Source of the DNA: Tropicimonas sediminicola
Lineage (GTDB): Bacteria > Pseudomonadota > Alphaproteobacteria > Rhodobacterales > Rhodobacteraceae
Length of the DNA: 64,000 bases
Reading direction: 5' to 3'
NCBI RefSeq assembly: GCF_900188335.1
Contig: NZ_FZOY01000002.1
Span: forward strand, 682,001 to 746,000
Both the position numbers and the translations under genes were made by a program. Below the pieces are notes generated by a model, which was given only the letters and a program-made list of their open reading frames with translations, was not told where the DNA came from and searched no databases. This document shows positions 17,568 through 27,527 of this stretch, piece after piece (within the stretch, counting starts at the first letter, position 1; each line of letters starts with the position of its first letter).

Positions 17568-18868
17568 CTAACTTCTTCGACGGCATCGAGCCGATCAGAT
17601 ACGATCCCAGTGCCGAGACCGACCTGGCCTATCGCCACTACAACCCCGACGAGATCGTCATGGGCAAGCGGATGGAGGACCAGCTCCGCTTCGCCGTCGC
17701 CTATTGGCACAGCTTCGCCTGGGAGGGCGGCGATCCGTTCGGTGGGCGGACCTTCGATCGCCCCTGGTATCCGCAGGACTCGATGGAGATGGCCAGGGCC
17801 AAGGCCGATGTGGCCTTCGAGATGTTCGCCCTGCTCGGCCAGCCGTTCTTCTGCTTCCACGATGCCGATGTGCGCCCAGAAGGCGCCAGCTTTGCCGAGA
17901 GCCAGCGGAACCTCGAAGAGATCGTCGACTATTTCGGCGAGAAGATGGAGGCCACCGGCACGAAGCTGCTCTGGGGCACGGCCAACATGTTCACCCACCG
18001 CCGCTTCATGGCCGGTGCGGCGACCAACCCCGATCCGGACGTCTTCGCCTGGAGCGCGGCGACGGTGAAGAACTGCATCGACGCCACCAAGAAACTCGGC
18101 GGCCAGAACTACGTGCTCTGGGGTGGGCGCGAGGGCTACGAGACCCTGCTCAACACCGACCTCGTGCGCGAGCGCCAACAGGCCGGGCGCTTCCTGCAGA
18201 TGGTGGTGGACTACAAGCACAAGATCGGCTTCGACGGCGCGATCCTGATCGAGCCCAAGCCGCAGGAGCCCTCCAAGCACCAGTACGACTACGACGTGAA
18301 CACCGTCTATTCGTTCCTCAAGGAGTTCGGCCTCGAGGGCGAGGTGAAGATGAACATCGAGCAGGGCCATGCAATCCTAGCCGGCCATTCCTTCGAGCAC
18401 GAGCTGGCGATGGCGGCCGCCTTCGGCATCCTCGGCTCGATCGACATGAACCGGAACGACTACCAGTCCGGCTGGGACACCGACCAGTTCCCGAACAGCG
18501 TCCCCGAGGTCGCGCTGGCCTATTACGAGATCCTCAAGGCGGGCGGATTCACCACCGGCGGCACCAATTTCGACGCCAAGCTGCGGCGGCAATCGCTCGA
18601 CCCGGTGGACCTGATCGCCGGCCATGTGGGGGCGATGGACGTCTGCGCCCGTGGCCTCAAGGCCGCGGCGGCGATGCTGGAGGACGGCGGGCTGGAGAAA
18701 GCGCGCGGCGAACGCTACGCCGGCTGGGATGCGCCCAAGAACCGCGACATGCTGGAGAACGGCACGCTCGAGAGCATCACCGAGCGCGTGCTGTCCGAAG
18801 GCATCGACCCCGAGCCCCGCTCGGGCCGCCAGGAACGGCTGGAAAACTACATCAACCGCTTCGTCTGA
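17564..18868 (+). CDS. xylA: Xylose isomerase
   Basis: A 434-residue isomerase converting D-xylose to D-xylulose with two divalent metal ions. The class II signature stretches are visible: [27 protein letters not shown] (catalytic His and Asp), [15 protein letters not shown] (metal Glu), [17 protein letters not shown] and [20 protein letters not shown]. The ATG overlaps the xylB stop in an ATGA. It is the last gene of the operon and is followed by a hairpin with a T run. Together with XylB it feeds the pentose phosphate pathway. Confidence 0.96.
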   Translation: MTNFFDGIEPIRYDPSAETDLAYRHYNPDEIVMGKRMEDQLRFAVAYWHSFAWEGGDPFGGRTFDRPWYPQDSMEMARAKADVAFEMFALLGQPFFCFHDADVRPEGASFAESQRNLEEIVDYFGEKMEATGTKLLWGTANMFTHRRFMAGAATNPDPDVFAWSAATVKNCIDATKKLGGQNYVLWGGREGYETLLNTDLVRERQQAGRFLQMVVDYKHKIGFDGAILIEPKPQEPSKHQYDYDVNTVYSFLKEFGLEGEVKMNIEQGHAILAGHSFEHELAMAAAFGILGSIDMNRNDYQSGWDTDQFPNSVPEVALAYYEILKAGGFTTGGTNFDAKLRRQSLDPVDLIAGHVGAMDVCARGLKAAAAMLEDGGLEKARGERYAGWDAPKNRDMLENGTLESITERVLSEGIDPEPRSGRQERLENYINRFV

Positions 18869-18893
18869 GCGCGTGACAGATCACACCGGCTTT

Positions 18894-18925
18894 CGGCGGC
18901 CCCCTTGGCCGCCGATTGCATTTTT
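18894..18925 (+). terminator. Intrinsic terminator of the xyl operon
   Basis: An 8-bp stem (CGGCGGCC with GGCCGCCG) closes a CCCTT loop and is followed by ATTGCATTTTT. Confidence 0.75.
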
Positions 18926-19027
18926 CCGGCCGGAGGCGGGCGGGTTTCTTGACTTCCGTGTCGCAAACAGGCCAGACCGGCGCAGCCCGCCAGTCCACCC
19001 CGGCAGGGTGAAATACGAGCCCTTCCC

Positions 19028-20287
19028 ATGCGCCTCCTGATCTCCCTTGCCGCGCTTCTGCTGTCGGTGCTGCTGCTCCAGCTTTCCTCGGGCGGCGTCG
19101 GTCCGCTGGACGCGCTCTCGGGCCTCGAGCTGGGCTTTTCGCGCGCCGAGATCGGCCTTCTCGGCTCGGCGCATTTCGCGGGCTTCTTCGTCGGCTGCTG
19201 GTGGGCGCCGCGCCTGATGGGCTCCGTCGGCCATTCCCGCACGTTCGCGGCCTTTGCCGCCGCCGGCGCCATCGGCCTGCTGGCGCACCCGATGTGGCAG
19301 ACGCCGTTGGCCTGGACGCTTCTTCGGCTGGCCACAGGGCTCTGCGTCGCCGGCTGCTACACGGTGATCGAGTCCTGGCTGCAGGCACGCGCCGACAACG
19401 CAAACCGTGGCCGCGTGATGGCGAATTACCGGGTGGTCGACCTTGTCGCGGCCATCGGGGCGCAGCTGATGATCGGCGTGCTCGAACCGGCGAGCTATGT
19501 CTCCTACAACATCCTCGCGATCCTGTGCTGCGCGGCGCTGTTCCCGATCACGCTGTCGACCATGCCGCAACCCCACACGCCCTCGGCGCCCCGGCTGCGG
19601 CCCCTGCTCGCGGTCCGCATGTCACCGCTCGCCGCCGCGGCGGTGATCGTCGCCGCCGTCTCCTCGGCCTCGTTCCGCATGGTCGGGCCGATCTATGGCC
19701 AGGAAGTCGGACTGGAACCGGCGCAGATCGCCTGGTTCCTCGCCGCCTGGGTGCTGGGCGGGGCGCTGGCGCAGATTCCGGTGGGCTGGCTCGCCGACCG
19801 GTTCGACCGCCGCCACGTGCTGGTGGCGCTCTCTGTCGCCGCGATTGCGAGCTGTCTCGCGACGGTCACGCTCGGCGCCGCCGGCAACGTCGCGATCTTT
19901 GCCAATGCGCTCGTCTTCGGCATCACGACCTTCCCGGTCTATTCCGTCGCCGCCGCCCATGCCCACGATTTCGCCCGCAGCTCCGAGCGGGTGGAGCTCT
20001 CGGCGGCGCTGATGTTCTTCTTCGCCGTGGGCGCAATCGGCGCGCCGCTTTTTGCCTCGAGCCTGATCGAGGCTTTCGGTCCCTCCGCGCTTTTCGGCAT
20101 GATCGCGGCGGCGCATGCGGTGCTGCTCGTCTTCAGCATCGCGCGGATGCGCGTGGGCCGCATCAAGGTCCGGCGAACCCCGTATGTCTACACGCCGCGC
20201 ACCTCCTTCACCATCGGCCGGCTGCTGCGAAAGAGCCGCGACAACCGCCCGCCCCCGGCGCCGACCCGCGACAGACAGGAACCTTGA
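19028..20287 (+). CDS. MFS transporter, YcaD-like
   Basis: A 419-residue major facilitator with about twelve hydrophobic segments and the loop motif GWLADRFDRRHV between segments 8 and 9. The family-like N-terminus and the stretch TGLCVAGCYTVIESWLQARADNANRGRVMA resemble the YcaD/YfkF branch. The C-terminal tail is basic and Pro-rich (RPPPAPTRDRQEP). It lies alone after the xyl terminator, so a link with xylose is not supported. The substrate is unknown. Confidence 0.8.
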   Translation: MRLLISLAALLLSVLLLQLSSGGVGPLDALSGLELGFSRAEIGLLGSAHFAGFFVGCWWAPRLMGSVGHSRTFAAFAAAGAIGLLAHPMWQTPLAWTLLRLATGLCVAGCYTVIESWLQARADNANRGRVMANYRVVDLVAAIGAQLMIGVLEPASYVSYNILAILCCAALFPITLSTMPQPHTPSAPRLRPLLAVRMSPLAAAAVIVAAVSSASFRMVGPIYGQEVGLEPAQIAWFLAAWVLGGALAQIPVGWLADRFDRRHVLVALSVAAIASCLATVTLGAAGNVAIFANALVFGITTFPVYSVAAAHAHDFARSSERVELSAALMFFFAVGAIGAPLFASSLIEAFGPSALFGMIAAAHAVLLVFSIARMRVGRIKVRRTPYVYTPRTSFTIGRLLRKSRDNRPPPAPTRDRQEP

Positions 20288-20333
20288 CCGGGCGACGCAG
20301 CCTTTCCATCCTGATACGGGACGGAGGGCGGCG

Positions 20334-21080
20334 ATGAAGTACTTCCTGGCAGCAGCCTTGCTTGCAGCATCGGTTGCCCCGGCTGGGGCGGCCCAGCCTA
20401 TGACCTTTACCGAGCGGGTCGAGATCAACGGCCACCGGATGCCGATCTTCATGGAGGTCTATCTCGAACCCGCCAGCCGCTCGAAGATCGCGGTCAAGGT
20501 GGCGGGCAACCTCCGGGCGGTCCAGGTGAACATTCCGGCGCTCCTGTCCGGTGTCGTGCAGGACACCTGCGAACAGCGCATCGCCCTCCAGCTCGACAAG
20601 GCCCGCTCCGAAGGCGACCACATCCGGCTGCTCGGACGGGTCCAGCTCATCCGCTACCGCTGCGATGCCGAGGGGGATTTCGACACCCGGCGCCGCACCA
20701 TCAGCAACATCACCCAGGTCGACGCGCTGCTGCACGGTCAGATCCGCAACAATTGCCTCTTCGCCAGCCTGGAGGAACTGACCATCGACCCGAGCGGGCT
20801 GATCGGCGGCGTCATGAACCTTCTCAACCTGACCGAGAGAGTGTCACAGACCGTGCGCGAGGACCTCAATGCCGAACTGGCCGACACCGACATGTGCCTC
20901 GACATGCCCGATGCGCTGAAGGCCCTCGACGCCCATATCGCGCAAGGCGGCTTCCGGGATTTCGGCGACGGACAGCTCGGGTTCGTGATCCGGGGCAGCG
21001 TGGATCTGAATGCGGAAGGCGTGATCGCGATCCTGCACATGCTGCCGGAGCTGGGCGGCGCGCCCTGCGATTGCGACTGA
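20334..21080 (+). CDS. Hypothetical secreted protein
   Basis: A 248-residue protein that I do not recognise. A signal peptide (MKYFLAAALLAASVAPAGAA) and paired cysteines (VVQDTCEQRI, IRYRCDAEGD, IRNNCLF, DMCLDMP, PCDCD at the C-terminus) suggest a disulfide-bonded periplasmic protein. ATG 20334 follows GGAGGGCGGCG. It lies between an MFS gene and metG, both of which it may be transcribed apart from. No catalytic motif is seen. Confidence 0.7.
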   Translation: MKYFLAAALLAASVAPAGAAQPMTFTERVEINGHRMPIFMEVYLEPASRSKIAVKVAGNLRAVQVNIPALLSGVVQDTCEQRIALQLDKARSEGDHIRLLGRVQLIRYRCDAEGDFDTRRRTISNITQVDALLHGQIRNNCLFASLEELTIDPSGLIGGVMNLLNLTERVSQTVREDLNAELADTDMCLDMPDALKALDAHIAQGGFRDFGDGQLGFVIRGSVDLNAEGVIAILHMLPELGGAPCDCD

Positions 21081-21162
21081 GACGCCTCCGCCGAACTGGG
21101 CGGTGGCGCTTCGCCGGTGCATCGGCTAAAGCGACCTCCGTCGGTAACGGAGCAGGCCAGGC

Positions 21163-22881
21163 ATGTCGCGAATTCTCATCACTTCAGCGCTACCCTACAT
21201 CAACGGCATCAAGCATCTGGGCAACCTCGTGGGAAGCCAGCTGCCGGCCGATCTCTATGCCCGCTACTGCCGGGCCCGGGGCCACGAGGTCCTGTTTCTC
21301 TGCGCCACGGACGAGCACGGCACGCCGGCGGAGCTCGCCGCCGCCAAGGCCGCGATGCCGGTCGATGCCTATTGCGCGCAGATGCACCGCACCCAGGCCA
21401 AGCTCGCCGCCGGGTTCCGCCTGAGCTTCGATCACTTCGGCCGCTCCTCGAGCCCGCAGAACCACCGGCTGACGCAGTATTTCGCCGGCCGGCTGGCCGA
21501 GAACGGCTTCATCTCGGAGGTTTCCGAGAAGATGGTCTACTCGCCCGCCGATGGCCGCTTCCTGCCCGACCGCTACATCGAGGGCACCTGCCCCAACTGC
21601 GGCTACGACAAGGCTCGCGGCGACCAGTGCGAGAACTGCACCAAGCAGCTCGACCCGACCGACCTGCTGGAGCCGCGCTCCGCGATCTCCGGCTCGACCG
21701 ACCTCGAGGTGCGCGAGACCAAGCACCTCTACCTGCGCCAGTCGGAGCTGAAGGACGAACTCGACGCCTGGATCGACAGCAAGTCCGACTGGCCGGTGCT
21801 GACCACCTCCATCGCCAAGAAATGGCTGCACGACGGCGACGGCCTGCAGGACCGCGGCATCACCCGCGACCTCAACTGGGGCATTGCCGTTCGCAAGGGC
21901 GAAGAGGACTGGCCCGGCATGGAGGGCAAGGTCTTCTACGTCTGGTTCGACGCGCCGATCGAATACATCGCCTGCGCCGCCGAATGGGCCGAGGCCCAGG
22001 GCAAGGACGAGGAGGACTGGTGGCGCTGGTGGCGCACCGATGCGGGCGCCGGGGATGTGCGTTACGTGCAGTTCATGGGCAAGGACAACGTGCCCTTCCA
22101 CACGCTCTCCTTCCCTTCGACGCTGATCGGCAGCCGCGACCCGTGGAAGCTCGTCGACTACATCAAGTCGTTCAACTACCTGAACTACGACGGCGGGCAG
22201 TTCTCGACCAGCCAGGGCCGAGGAATCTTCCAGGACCAGGCGCTGGATATCCTGCCCGCCGATTACTGGCGCTGGTGGCTGCTCTCCAATGCGCCGGAGA
22301 CCTCGGACAGCGAGTTCACCTGGGAGAAATTCCAGGCCGGCGTGAACAAGGACCTCGCCGATGTGCTGGGCAATTTCGTGAGCAGGGTGACCAAGTTCTG
22401 CCGCTCCAAGTTCGGCGAGGAGATCCCTGCCGGCGGCGAGGTGACGCCGGAGGGCGCGAAGCTGATCGCCGATCTCGACGCGCGTCTTGCGGCCTACAAC
22501 GGGCACATGGAAGCGATCGAGGTGCGCAAGGCCGCTGCCGAACTCCGCGCGATCTGGGTCGCGGGCAACGAGTTCCTGCAGACGGCCGCGCCCTGGACGA
22601 GCTTCAAGACCGACCCGGAACGCGCCGCGGCCGACGTCCGGCTGGCGCTGAACCTGATCCGCGTCTATGCCGTGATCTCGGCCCCCTTCATTCCCGACGC
22701 GTCCGCGAAGCTCCTCGAGTCGATGCAGACCGATGTCACGGATTGGCCCGAAAGCATGGGTCCCGCGCTGGAAGTGCTCGCGCCGGGCCATGGCTTTGCC
22801 GTGCCGGATACGCTGTTCGCCAAGATCACCGACGAACAGCGCGAAGAATGGGAAAGCAGCTACGCCGGCACCCGGGGCTGA
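21163..22881 (+). CDS. metG: Methionine--tRNA ligase
   Basis: A 572-residue class I synthetase that charges tRNA-Met. The HIGH-type motif reads KHLGN near residue 18. The zinc knuckle CPNC-x9-CENC is present, and the KMSKS region reads FSTSQGRG, an accepted MetG variant. [20 protein letters not shown] and [19 protein letters not shown] are typical. There is no C-terminal tRNA-binding (EMAP-like) domain, so this is the short form. It is a single-gene unit followed by a palindromic repeat. Confidence 0.93.
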   Translation: MSRILITSALPYINGIKHLGNLVGSQLPADLYARYCRARGHEVLFLCATDEHGTPAELAAAKAAMPVDAYCAQMHRTQAKLAAGFRLSFDHFGRSSSPQNHRLTQYFAGRLAENGFISEVSEKMVYSPADGRFLPDRYIEGTCPNCGYDKARGDQCENCTKQLDPTDLLEPRSAISGSTDLEVRETKHLYLRQSELKDELDAWIDSKSDWPVLTTSIAKKWLHDGDGLQDRGITRDLNWGIAVRKGEEDWPGMEGKVFYVWFDAPIEYIACAAEWAEAQGKDEEDWWRWWRTDAGAGDVRYVQFMGKDNVPFHTLSFPSTLIGSRDPWKLVDYIKSFNYLNYDGGQFSTSQGRGIFQDQALDILPADYWRWWLLSNAPETSDSEFTWEKFQAGVNKDLADVLGNFVSRVTKFCRSKFGEEIPAGGEVTPEGAKLIADLDARLAAYNGHMEAIEVRKAAAELRAIWVAGNEFLQTAAPWTSFKTDPERAAADVRLALNLIRVYAVISAPFIPDASAKLLESMQTDVTDWPESMGPALEVLAPGHGFAVPDTLFAKITDEQREEWESSYAGTRG

Positions 22882-22925
22882 CGCCGACCGGGCATCCCGA
22901 TCCGCGGCGTCGCGGCCGCAACGAT

Positions 22926-23074
22926 GGCGCTCCCGCCCCCTCGTCGCCCGCCCGAGGCGGGCGCTCGGCGTTGGGCCCCGAACCACGGCCGTCGTGCCGG
23001 GACCGGCAGGCCGCAGGCCTGCCACGCCCAACGGCGGGCAAGCGCGCCAGCGCGCCGTCCCGTCGGCGGGAGCC
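22926..23074. repeat. Long palindromic intergenic repeat, copy 2
   Basis: A GC-rich region between metG and the ABC operon. GGCGCTCCCGCC near the left end faces CGGCGGGAGCC at the right end, and CGTTGGGC at about 22968 faces GCCCAACG at about 23026. It shares these arms, their order and their spacing style with the element at 9688-9868, but the copies are diverged. No gene is seen in this stretch. Confidence 0.6.
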
Positions 23075-23175
23075 GCCCCCGCCCGGCTCGACCGATCCGC
23101 GGCGCGGCCCTCGCCTCTCTTTTCCTGCCGCCCGCACCGGGCTACCTCTGGGCCGAAGAGCAAGAAGGATCGAAG

Positions 23176-23832
23176 ATGCGGATCGAGGCAGCCGGGCTGA
23201 GCAAGTCCTATCACACCACCGACGGCCCCCAGCCGGTTCTGGAGGACGTGTCGCTCACCCTCGCCCCGGGTGAGACCCTCGCCCTCACCGGCGAGTCCGG
23301 CTCCGGCAAGAGCACGCTGCTGCACCTGCTCGCCACACTCGACCTGCCCGACGCCGGTTCGATCCGGCTCGACGGCACCGAGGTGACCGGGTTGGGCGAC
23401 GCCGGTCGTGCCGCCGTCCGCAGGGACCGGATCGGCCTGATTTTCCAGCAGTTCAACCTGATCCCGTCGCTTACCGTCGCTGGCAACCTCGATTTTCAGG
23501 CCCGCCTCGCCGGGCGCCATGACCCGGAATGGTCGGCCGAACTGGTCCATCGGCTGGGCCTCGCTGACCTGACCGACCGCTACCCGGAACAGCTCTCGGG
23601 CGGCCAGCAGCAACGCGTCGCGATCGGCCGCGCGCTGGCGCCACGTCCGAGCGCGCTCCTCGCCGACGAACCGACCGGCAACCTCGACGAGCGTACGGCC
23701 GGGCAGGTCTTCGAGCTGATCCTGGAACTCGTCGCCGAGACCCGTGCCAGCCTGCTCGTGGTCACCCATTCCGAGCGGCTCGCCTCCGGGTTGGCTCGCC
23801 GCCTGCACCTGAGCCGCGGGCGGCTGGCATGA
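23176..23832 (+). CDS. ABC transporter ATP-binding protein (LolD/MacB/AttE-like)
   Basis: A 218-residue ATPase with Walker A GESGSGKS, Q-loop FQQFNLIPSLTV, signature LSGGQQQRVAIG, Walker B ALLADEPTGNLD and switch VVTHSERL, the type that powers MacB/FtsX-fold permeases. The start at 23176 follows AAGGATCGAAG; earlier in-frame sequence is the repeat element and is not coding. Its end overlaps the permease start by 4 bp (ATGA). Confidence 0.9.
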   Translation: MRIEAAGLSKSYHTTDGPQPVLEDVSLTLAPGETLALTGESGSGKSTLLHLLATLDLPDAGSIRLDGTEVTGLGDAGRAAVRRDRIGLIFQQFNLIPSLTVAGNLDFQARLAGRHDPEWSAELVHRLGLADLTDRYPEQLSGGQQQRVAIGRALAPRPSALLADEPTGNLDERTAGQVFELILELVAETRASLLVVTHSERLASGLARRLHLSRGRLA

Positions 23833-26237
23833 GGCGCGCGGCCCTCGCGGCACTGCTGTCGCACTGGCGCCGTCAGCCGCTCCAGCTCTTCACCCTTCTG
23901 GCGGGGCTGGCGCTCGCCACGGCGCTCTGGTCTGCCGTGCAGGCGATCAACGGCGAGGCGCGCCGGAGCTATGACCAGGCCGCCTCCACGCTCGGCATCG
24001 GCAGCTATGCGAGCCTCACGCACACAGATGGCCCACTCTCCGTTGCCACCTATGTCGCGCTCAGGCGCGGCGGCTGGCTGGTCTCCCCATTAGTCGAAGG
24101 CCGCCTGCAGCGCGGCGATATACGTCTGCAAGTCACCGGCCTCGAACTGCTCACCGCCCCGCCCGGTCTCCTGCCCACCGACCTCAGCGCCGGCGCCGGC
24201 ACCACACCGCTCGACCTGCTGCGCCCGCCCGGCGTCGGCTTTGTCGCCCCGGAAACCGCGCGCCTGCTGAAGGAAACCGAGGGGTTGCCCCGGCTGATCC
24301 CGGATCCCGCCATCCCTCCCGGCCGCCTCTTCACCGATATCGGCACGGCCGAGACCCTGTTGGGCACACCCGGGCAGATCGACCGGCTCCTTGTCCTGCC
24401 GGATCAGCCCGCCAACCAACGCCCCCTTGATCAGCTTGCCTCCGGCCTCACCCTCAGCCCGCCGCAGGAACAGGGAGACATCGCGCGGCTGACCGACAGC
24501 TTCCACCTCAACCTGACCGCCTTTGGCCTGCTGTCCTTCGCGGTTGGCCTTTTCATCGTCCACGGCGCGATCGGGCTCGCCTTCGAACAGCGCCGCCCGA
24601 TGTTCCGAACCCTGCGCGCCCTTGGCCTGCCCGCACGCAGCCTGCTGACCCTCCTGCTCGCCGAAGTCCTGCTGCTGGCACTGCTCGCCGGCGGCTTCGG
24701 CCTCCTGCTGGGCTACCTGATCGCCGGCGCCCTGCTGCCCGACGTCGCGGCCACCTTGCGCGGTCTCTACGGAGCCGATGTCCGCGGCGTGCTGAGCTTC
24801 GATCCCGGCTGGGCGCTCGCCGGCCTCGCCATTGCGGAGACCGGTGCGCTGGTGGCGGCGGCGCATGGACTGCTGACCGTGCACCGCATGCCGCTGCTGG
24901 CCTCGGCACAGCCCCGCGCCTGGGCAACCGTCTCCGCCCGCGCTTTGCGGCGGCAGGCGTTCGCGGGCCTCGCCCTCCTGGCCGCCGGCATCCTGGCGGC
25001 TATCTTCGCCGACGGCCTGGTGGCCGGCTTCGCCCTGCTTGGCGGCCTTCTGCTCGGGTCCGCTCTGATCCTGCCGCGCCTGCTTGCCGCGGCGCTCGGC
25101 CTCGGCGCAAGGCTCGCCCGCGGCCCGCTCGCGCAGTGGTTCTGGGCCGACACGCGGCAGCAGATGCCCGGCCTGTCGCTCGCCCTGATGTCGCTGCTCC
25201 TCGCGCTTGCGACCAATATCGGCGTCTCCACCATGGTCTCCTCCTTCCGACTCAGCTTCACCGGATGGCTCGACCAGCGGCTTGTCTCGGATCTCTACGT
25301 CACCGCCCGCAGCGAGGCCGACGGCGAGGCGCTGCGCGCCTGGCTCGCCCCCCGTGCCGATGCGGTGCTGCCGATCTGGCCTGTCGACCTGCCCCTCGCC
25401 GGCGCCCCGGGCGAGCTCTATGGCATCATCGACCACGCGGTCTATCGCGACCACTGGCCGCTCCTGCGTTCCACGCCCGACACCTGGGACGCGGTGATGG
25501 AGGGGCGCGGCGTCCTGATCAACGAACAGCTCGCCCGCCGCGAGAACCTGCGGCTCGGCGCGCCGCTCGCCCTCGGGCCTGACTGGGAACTGCCGATCAG
25601 CGGCGTCTACTCCGACTACGGCAACCCGATCGGGCAGGCCGTCGTCGCGCGCGAAGCCCTGCTCGCCCATCACCCGGATGTGTCCAAGCTTCGCCACGGC
25701 ATCGTCACCGCCGATCCGGACGCCCTGCGCAGGGCCCTCCTCGAGGACTACGGCCTGCCCGAAGCCAACCTGATCGACCAGGCGCGGCTCAAGGCCACGT
25801 CGCTGCAGATCTTCGAGCGCACCTTCACCGTGACCGGCGCCCTGAACGTGCTGACCCTCTCGGTCGCGGGCTTCGCGATCCTGACCGCCCTGCTCACGCT
25901 GTCGACCATGCGCCTGCCGCAGCTCGCCCCGGTCTGGGCGCTCGGCCTGACCCGCCGCCGGCTCGCGCGGCTGGAGATCCTGCGCACCCTCGCGCTCGCC
26001 ACTCTGACCTTCCTCGCCGCCCTGCCGGTGGGGCTGGCGCTGGCCTGGTGCCTGCTGGCGGTGGTCAATGTCGAGGCCTTCGGCTGGCGCCTGCCGATGT
26101 TCCTGTTTCCCGGCCAATGGGGCGCGCTCTTCGCCCTCGCCCTTGCCGCTGCCGCACTGGCGGCCGCCCTGCCCACCCGCAGGCTCGCCCGAACCGCGCC
26201 CTCGCAATTCCTCAAGGTCTTCGCCGATGAACGCTGA
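23829..26237 (+). CDS. ABC transporter permease, fused FtsX/MacB-fold (AttF/AttG-like)
   Basis: An 802-residue membrane protein with an N-terminal membrane helix, a large periplasmic region, a central bundle of about seven hydrophobic helices, a second periplasmic domain and three or four C-terminal helices. This is two FtsX-type units in one chain. Such permeases usually move lipids or peptides, or pull substrates from the outer face of the inner membrane, rather than importing nutrients. It overlaps the ATPase by 4 bp and the hydrolase by 11 bp, so the three form one transcript. Confidence 0.85.
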   Translation: MRRAALAALLSHWRRQPLQLFTLLAGLALATALWSAVQAINGEARRSYDQAASTLGIGSYASLTHTDGPLSVATYVALRRGGWLVSPLVEGRLQRGDIRLQVTGLELLTAPPGLLPTDLSAGAGTTPLDLLRPPGVGFVAPETARLLKETEGLPRLIPDPAIPPGRLFTDIGTAETLLGTPGQIDRLLVLPDQPANQRPLDQLASGLTLSPPQEQGDIARLTDSFHLNLTAFGLLSFAVGLFIVHGAIGLAFEQRRPMFRTLRALGLPARSLLTLLLAEVLLLALLAGGFGLLLGYLIAGALLPDVAATLRGLYGADVRGVLSFDPGWALAGLAIAETGALVAAAHGLLTVHRMPLLASAQPRAWATVSARALRRQAFAGLALLAAGILAAIFADGLVAGFALLGGLLLGSALILPRLLAAALGLGARLARGPLAQWFWADTRQQMPGLSLALMSLLLALATNIGVSTMVSSFRLSFTGWLDQRLVSDLYVTARSEADGEALRAWLAPRADAVLPIWPVDLPLAGAPGELYGIIDHAVYRDHWPLLRSTPDTWDAVMEGRGVLINEQLARRENLRLGAPLALGPDWELPISGVYSDYGNPIGQAVVAREALLAHHPDVSKLRHGIVTADPDALRRALLEDYGLPEANLIDQARLKATSLQIFERTFTVTGALNVLTLSVAGFAILTALLTLSTMRLPQLAPVWALGLTRRRLARLEILRTLALATLTFLAALPVGLALAWCLLAVVNVEAFGWRLPMFLFPGQWGALFALALAAAALAAALPTRRLARTAPSQFLKVFADER

Positions 26238-27348
26238 CCTCTCTTCCTGGCACAAATACCCCCGCCGGAGGCGGTCAGCCCTCGCCGCCCTCGCGGCGCT
26301 CGCCGCCTCTCTCGCCATGGAAGCCGGCGCCCAGGGCTTCGCGGGGCTGGGCACCGATGCCGAAGGGTTCGCCCTGCCCTCCCGCGAGACCGCGCTCGCC
26401 TTCCCCGCCGACCATGGCCCGCATCCGGATTACCGCATCGAATGGTGGTACCTGACCGCGAACCTCTCCGGGGAAGACGGCCGCGACTACGGCATCCAGT
26501 GGACCTTGTTCCGCTCCGCCGTGGCGCCGGAAGCGGGCGTCCCGGTCGAGGGCTGGCAAAGTCCGCAGATCTGGATGGGGCACGCCGGATTGACCACGCC
26601 CGAGGCGCATTTCAGCGCGGAACGGCTGGCACGGGGCGGCATCGGCCAGGCGGGCGCGGTTGCGGCCCCCTTCGAGGCCTGGATCGACGACTGGCGGATG
26701 GCCAGCACGGGGGGCGGCTCCGACGAGTACGACACGCTGGCCCTGAGCGCGACCGGGTCGGACTTCGCCTATCGCCTCGAGCTTCACGCCAACGGTCCGC
26801 TCGTCTTTCACGGCGAACGCGGCTACTCGGTGAAATCCCCCGAAGGCCAGGCCAGCCACTATTATTCCCAGCCCTACTACCAGGTCACAGGCACGCTTTA
26901 CCTGCCCGAGGGCGAGGTTGCCGTGACGGGCGAAGGCTGGCTAGACCGGGAATGGTCCTCGCAGCCGCTGGCCCCGACGCAGGACGGCTGGGACTGGGTC
27001 TCGCTGCATTTCGACAGCGGCGACAAGCTGATGGGCTTCCGCCTGCGCGACCGGGAAGGCCCACCCTTCACCTCGGCCACCTGGATTGCCGCCGACGGGA
27101 GCGCCACGGCGCTCGGCGACGGGGCGCTGCGGCTCACGCCGCTTGCTGAGACCGAGGTGAACGGCGCCGCCATTCCGACGCGCTGGAAGGTCGAGTTGCC
27201 CCAAAGGGAACTCTCGGTCGAACTCGACGCCCTCAATCCGCAGGCATGGATGGCAACCTCCTTCCCGTACTGGGAAGGGCCGGTGCGGATCACCGGCAGC
27301 CACCCCGGCCGCGGCTACCTGGAGATGACCGGTTACGGGGCTGAATGA
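26227..27348 (+). CDS. Secreted CrtC/AttH-like lipocalin-fold hydrolase (COG5621 type)
   Basis: A 373-residue protein with an N-terminal signal region ([24 protein letters not shown]). The stretches [22 protein letters not shown] and [14 protein letters not shown] mark the predicted secreted hydrolase/carotenoid 1,2-hydratase-like family. The ATG overlaps the permease end by 11 bp. ATPase, permease and AttH-like protein together mirror the attEFGH cluster of Agrobacterium, whose substrate is still unclear. The absence of carotenoid genes nearby argues against a role in carotenoid synthesis. Confidence 0.8.
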   Translation: MNADLSSWHKYPRRRRSALAALAALAASLAMEAGAQGFAGLGTDAEGFALPSRETALAFPADHGPHPDYRIEWWYLTANLSGEDGRDYGIQWTLFRSAVAPEAGVPVEGWQSPQIWMGHAGLTTPEAHFSAERLARGGIGQAGAVAAPFEAWIDDWRMASTGGGSDEYDTLALSATGSDFAYRLELHANGPLVFHGERGYSVKSPEGQASHYYSQPYYQVTGTLYLPEGEVAVTGEGWLDREWSSQPLAPTQDGWDWVSLHFDSGDKLMGFRLRDREGPPFTSATWIAADGSATALGDGALRLTPLAETEVNGAAIPTRWKVELPQRELSVELDALNPQAWMATSFPYWEGPVRITGSHPGRGYLEMTGYGAE

Positions 27349-27461
27349 AGAGACGGCCCGCCGGTCGCCGCGCGGCGCCTCCGGGATCGGTATTTGAACC
27401 AGAACAGGGGCCGGCGCCAATCTGGCCCCCAAGATCCGCCGCGTCGTTACAGCAATTTGGA

Positions 27462-27486
27462 GCGCGGCCTTTTCCTTGGGCCGCGC
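27462..27486 (+). other. Leader hairpin upstream of valS
   Basis: An 8-bp GC stem (GCGCGGCC with GGCCGCGC) around a T-rich loop, 42 bp before the valS start. It may be a terminator of the preceding operon or a leader structure. No T-box-like element is seen. Confidence 0.4.
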
Positions 27487-27527
27487 ATTCGCTAGAGGGT
27501 CCTGCGACCCATCCGAGGACCAGACAC

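Noticed and set aside
21190-23853. 887-codon minus-strand frame
   Set aside because: It covers metG, the palindromic repeat and the ABC ATPase antisense, with no motif; a GC-bias shadow.
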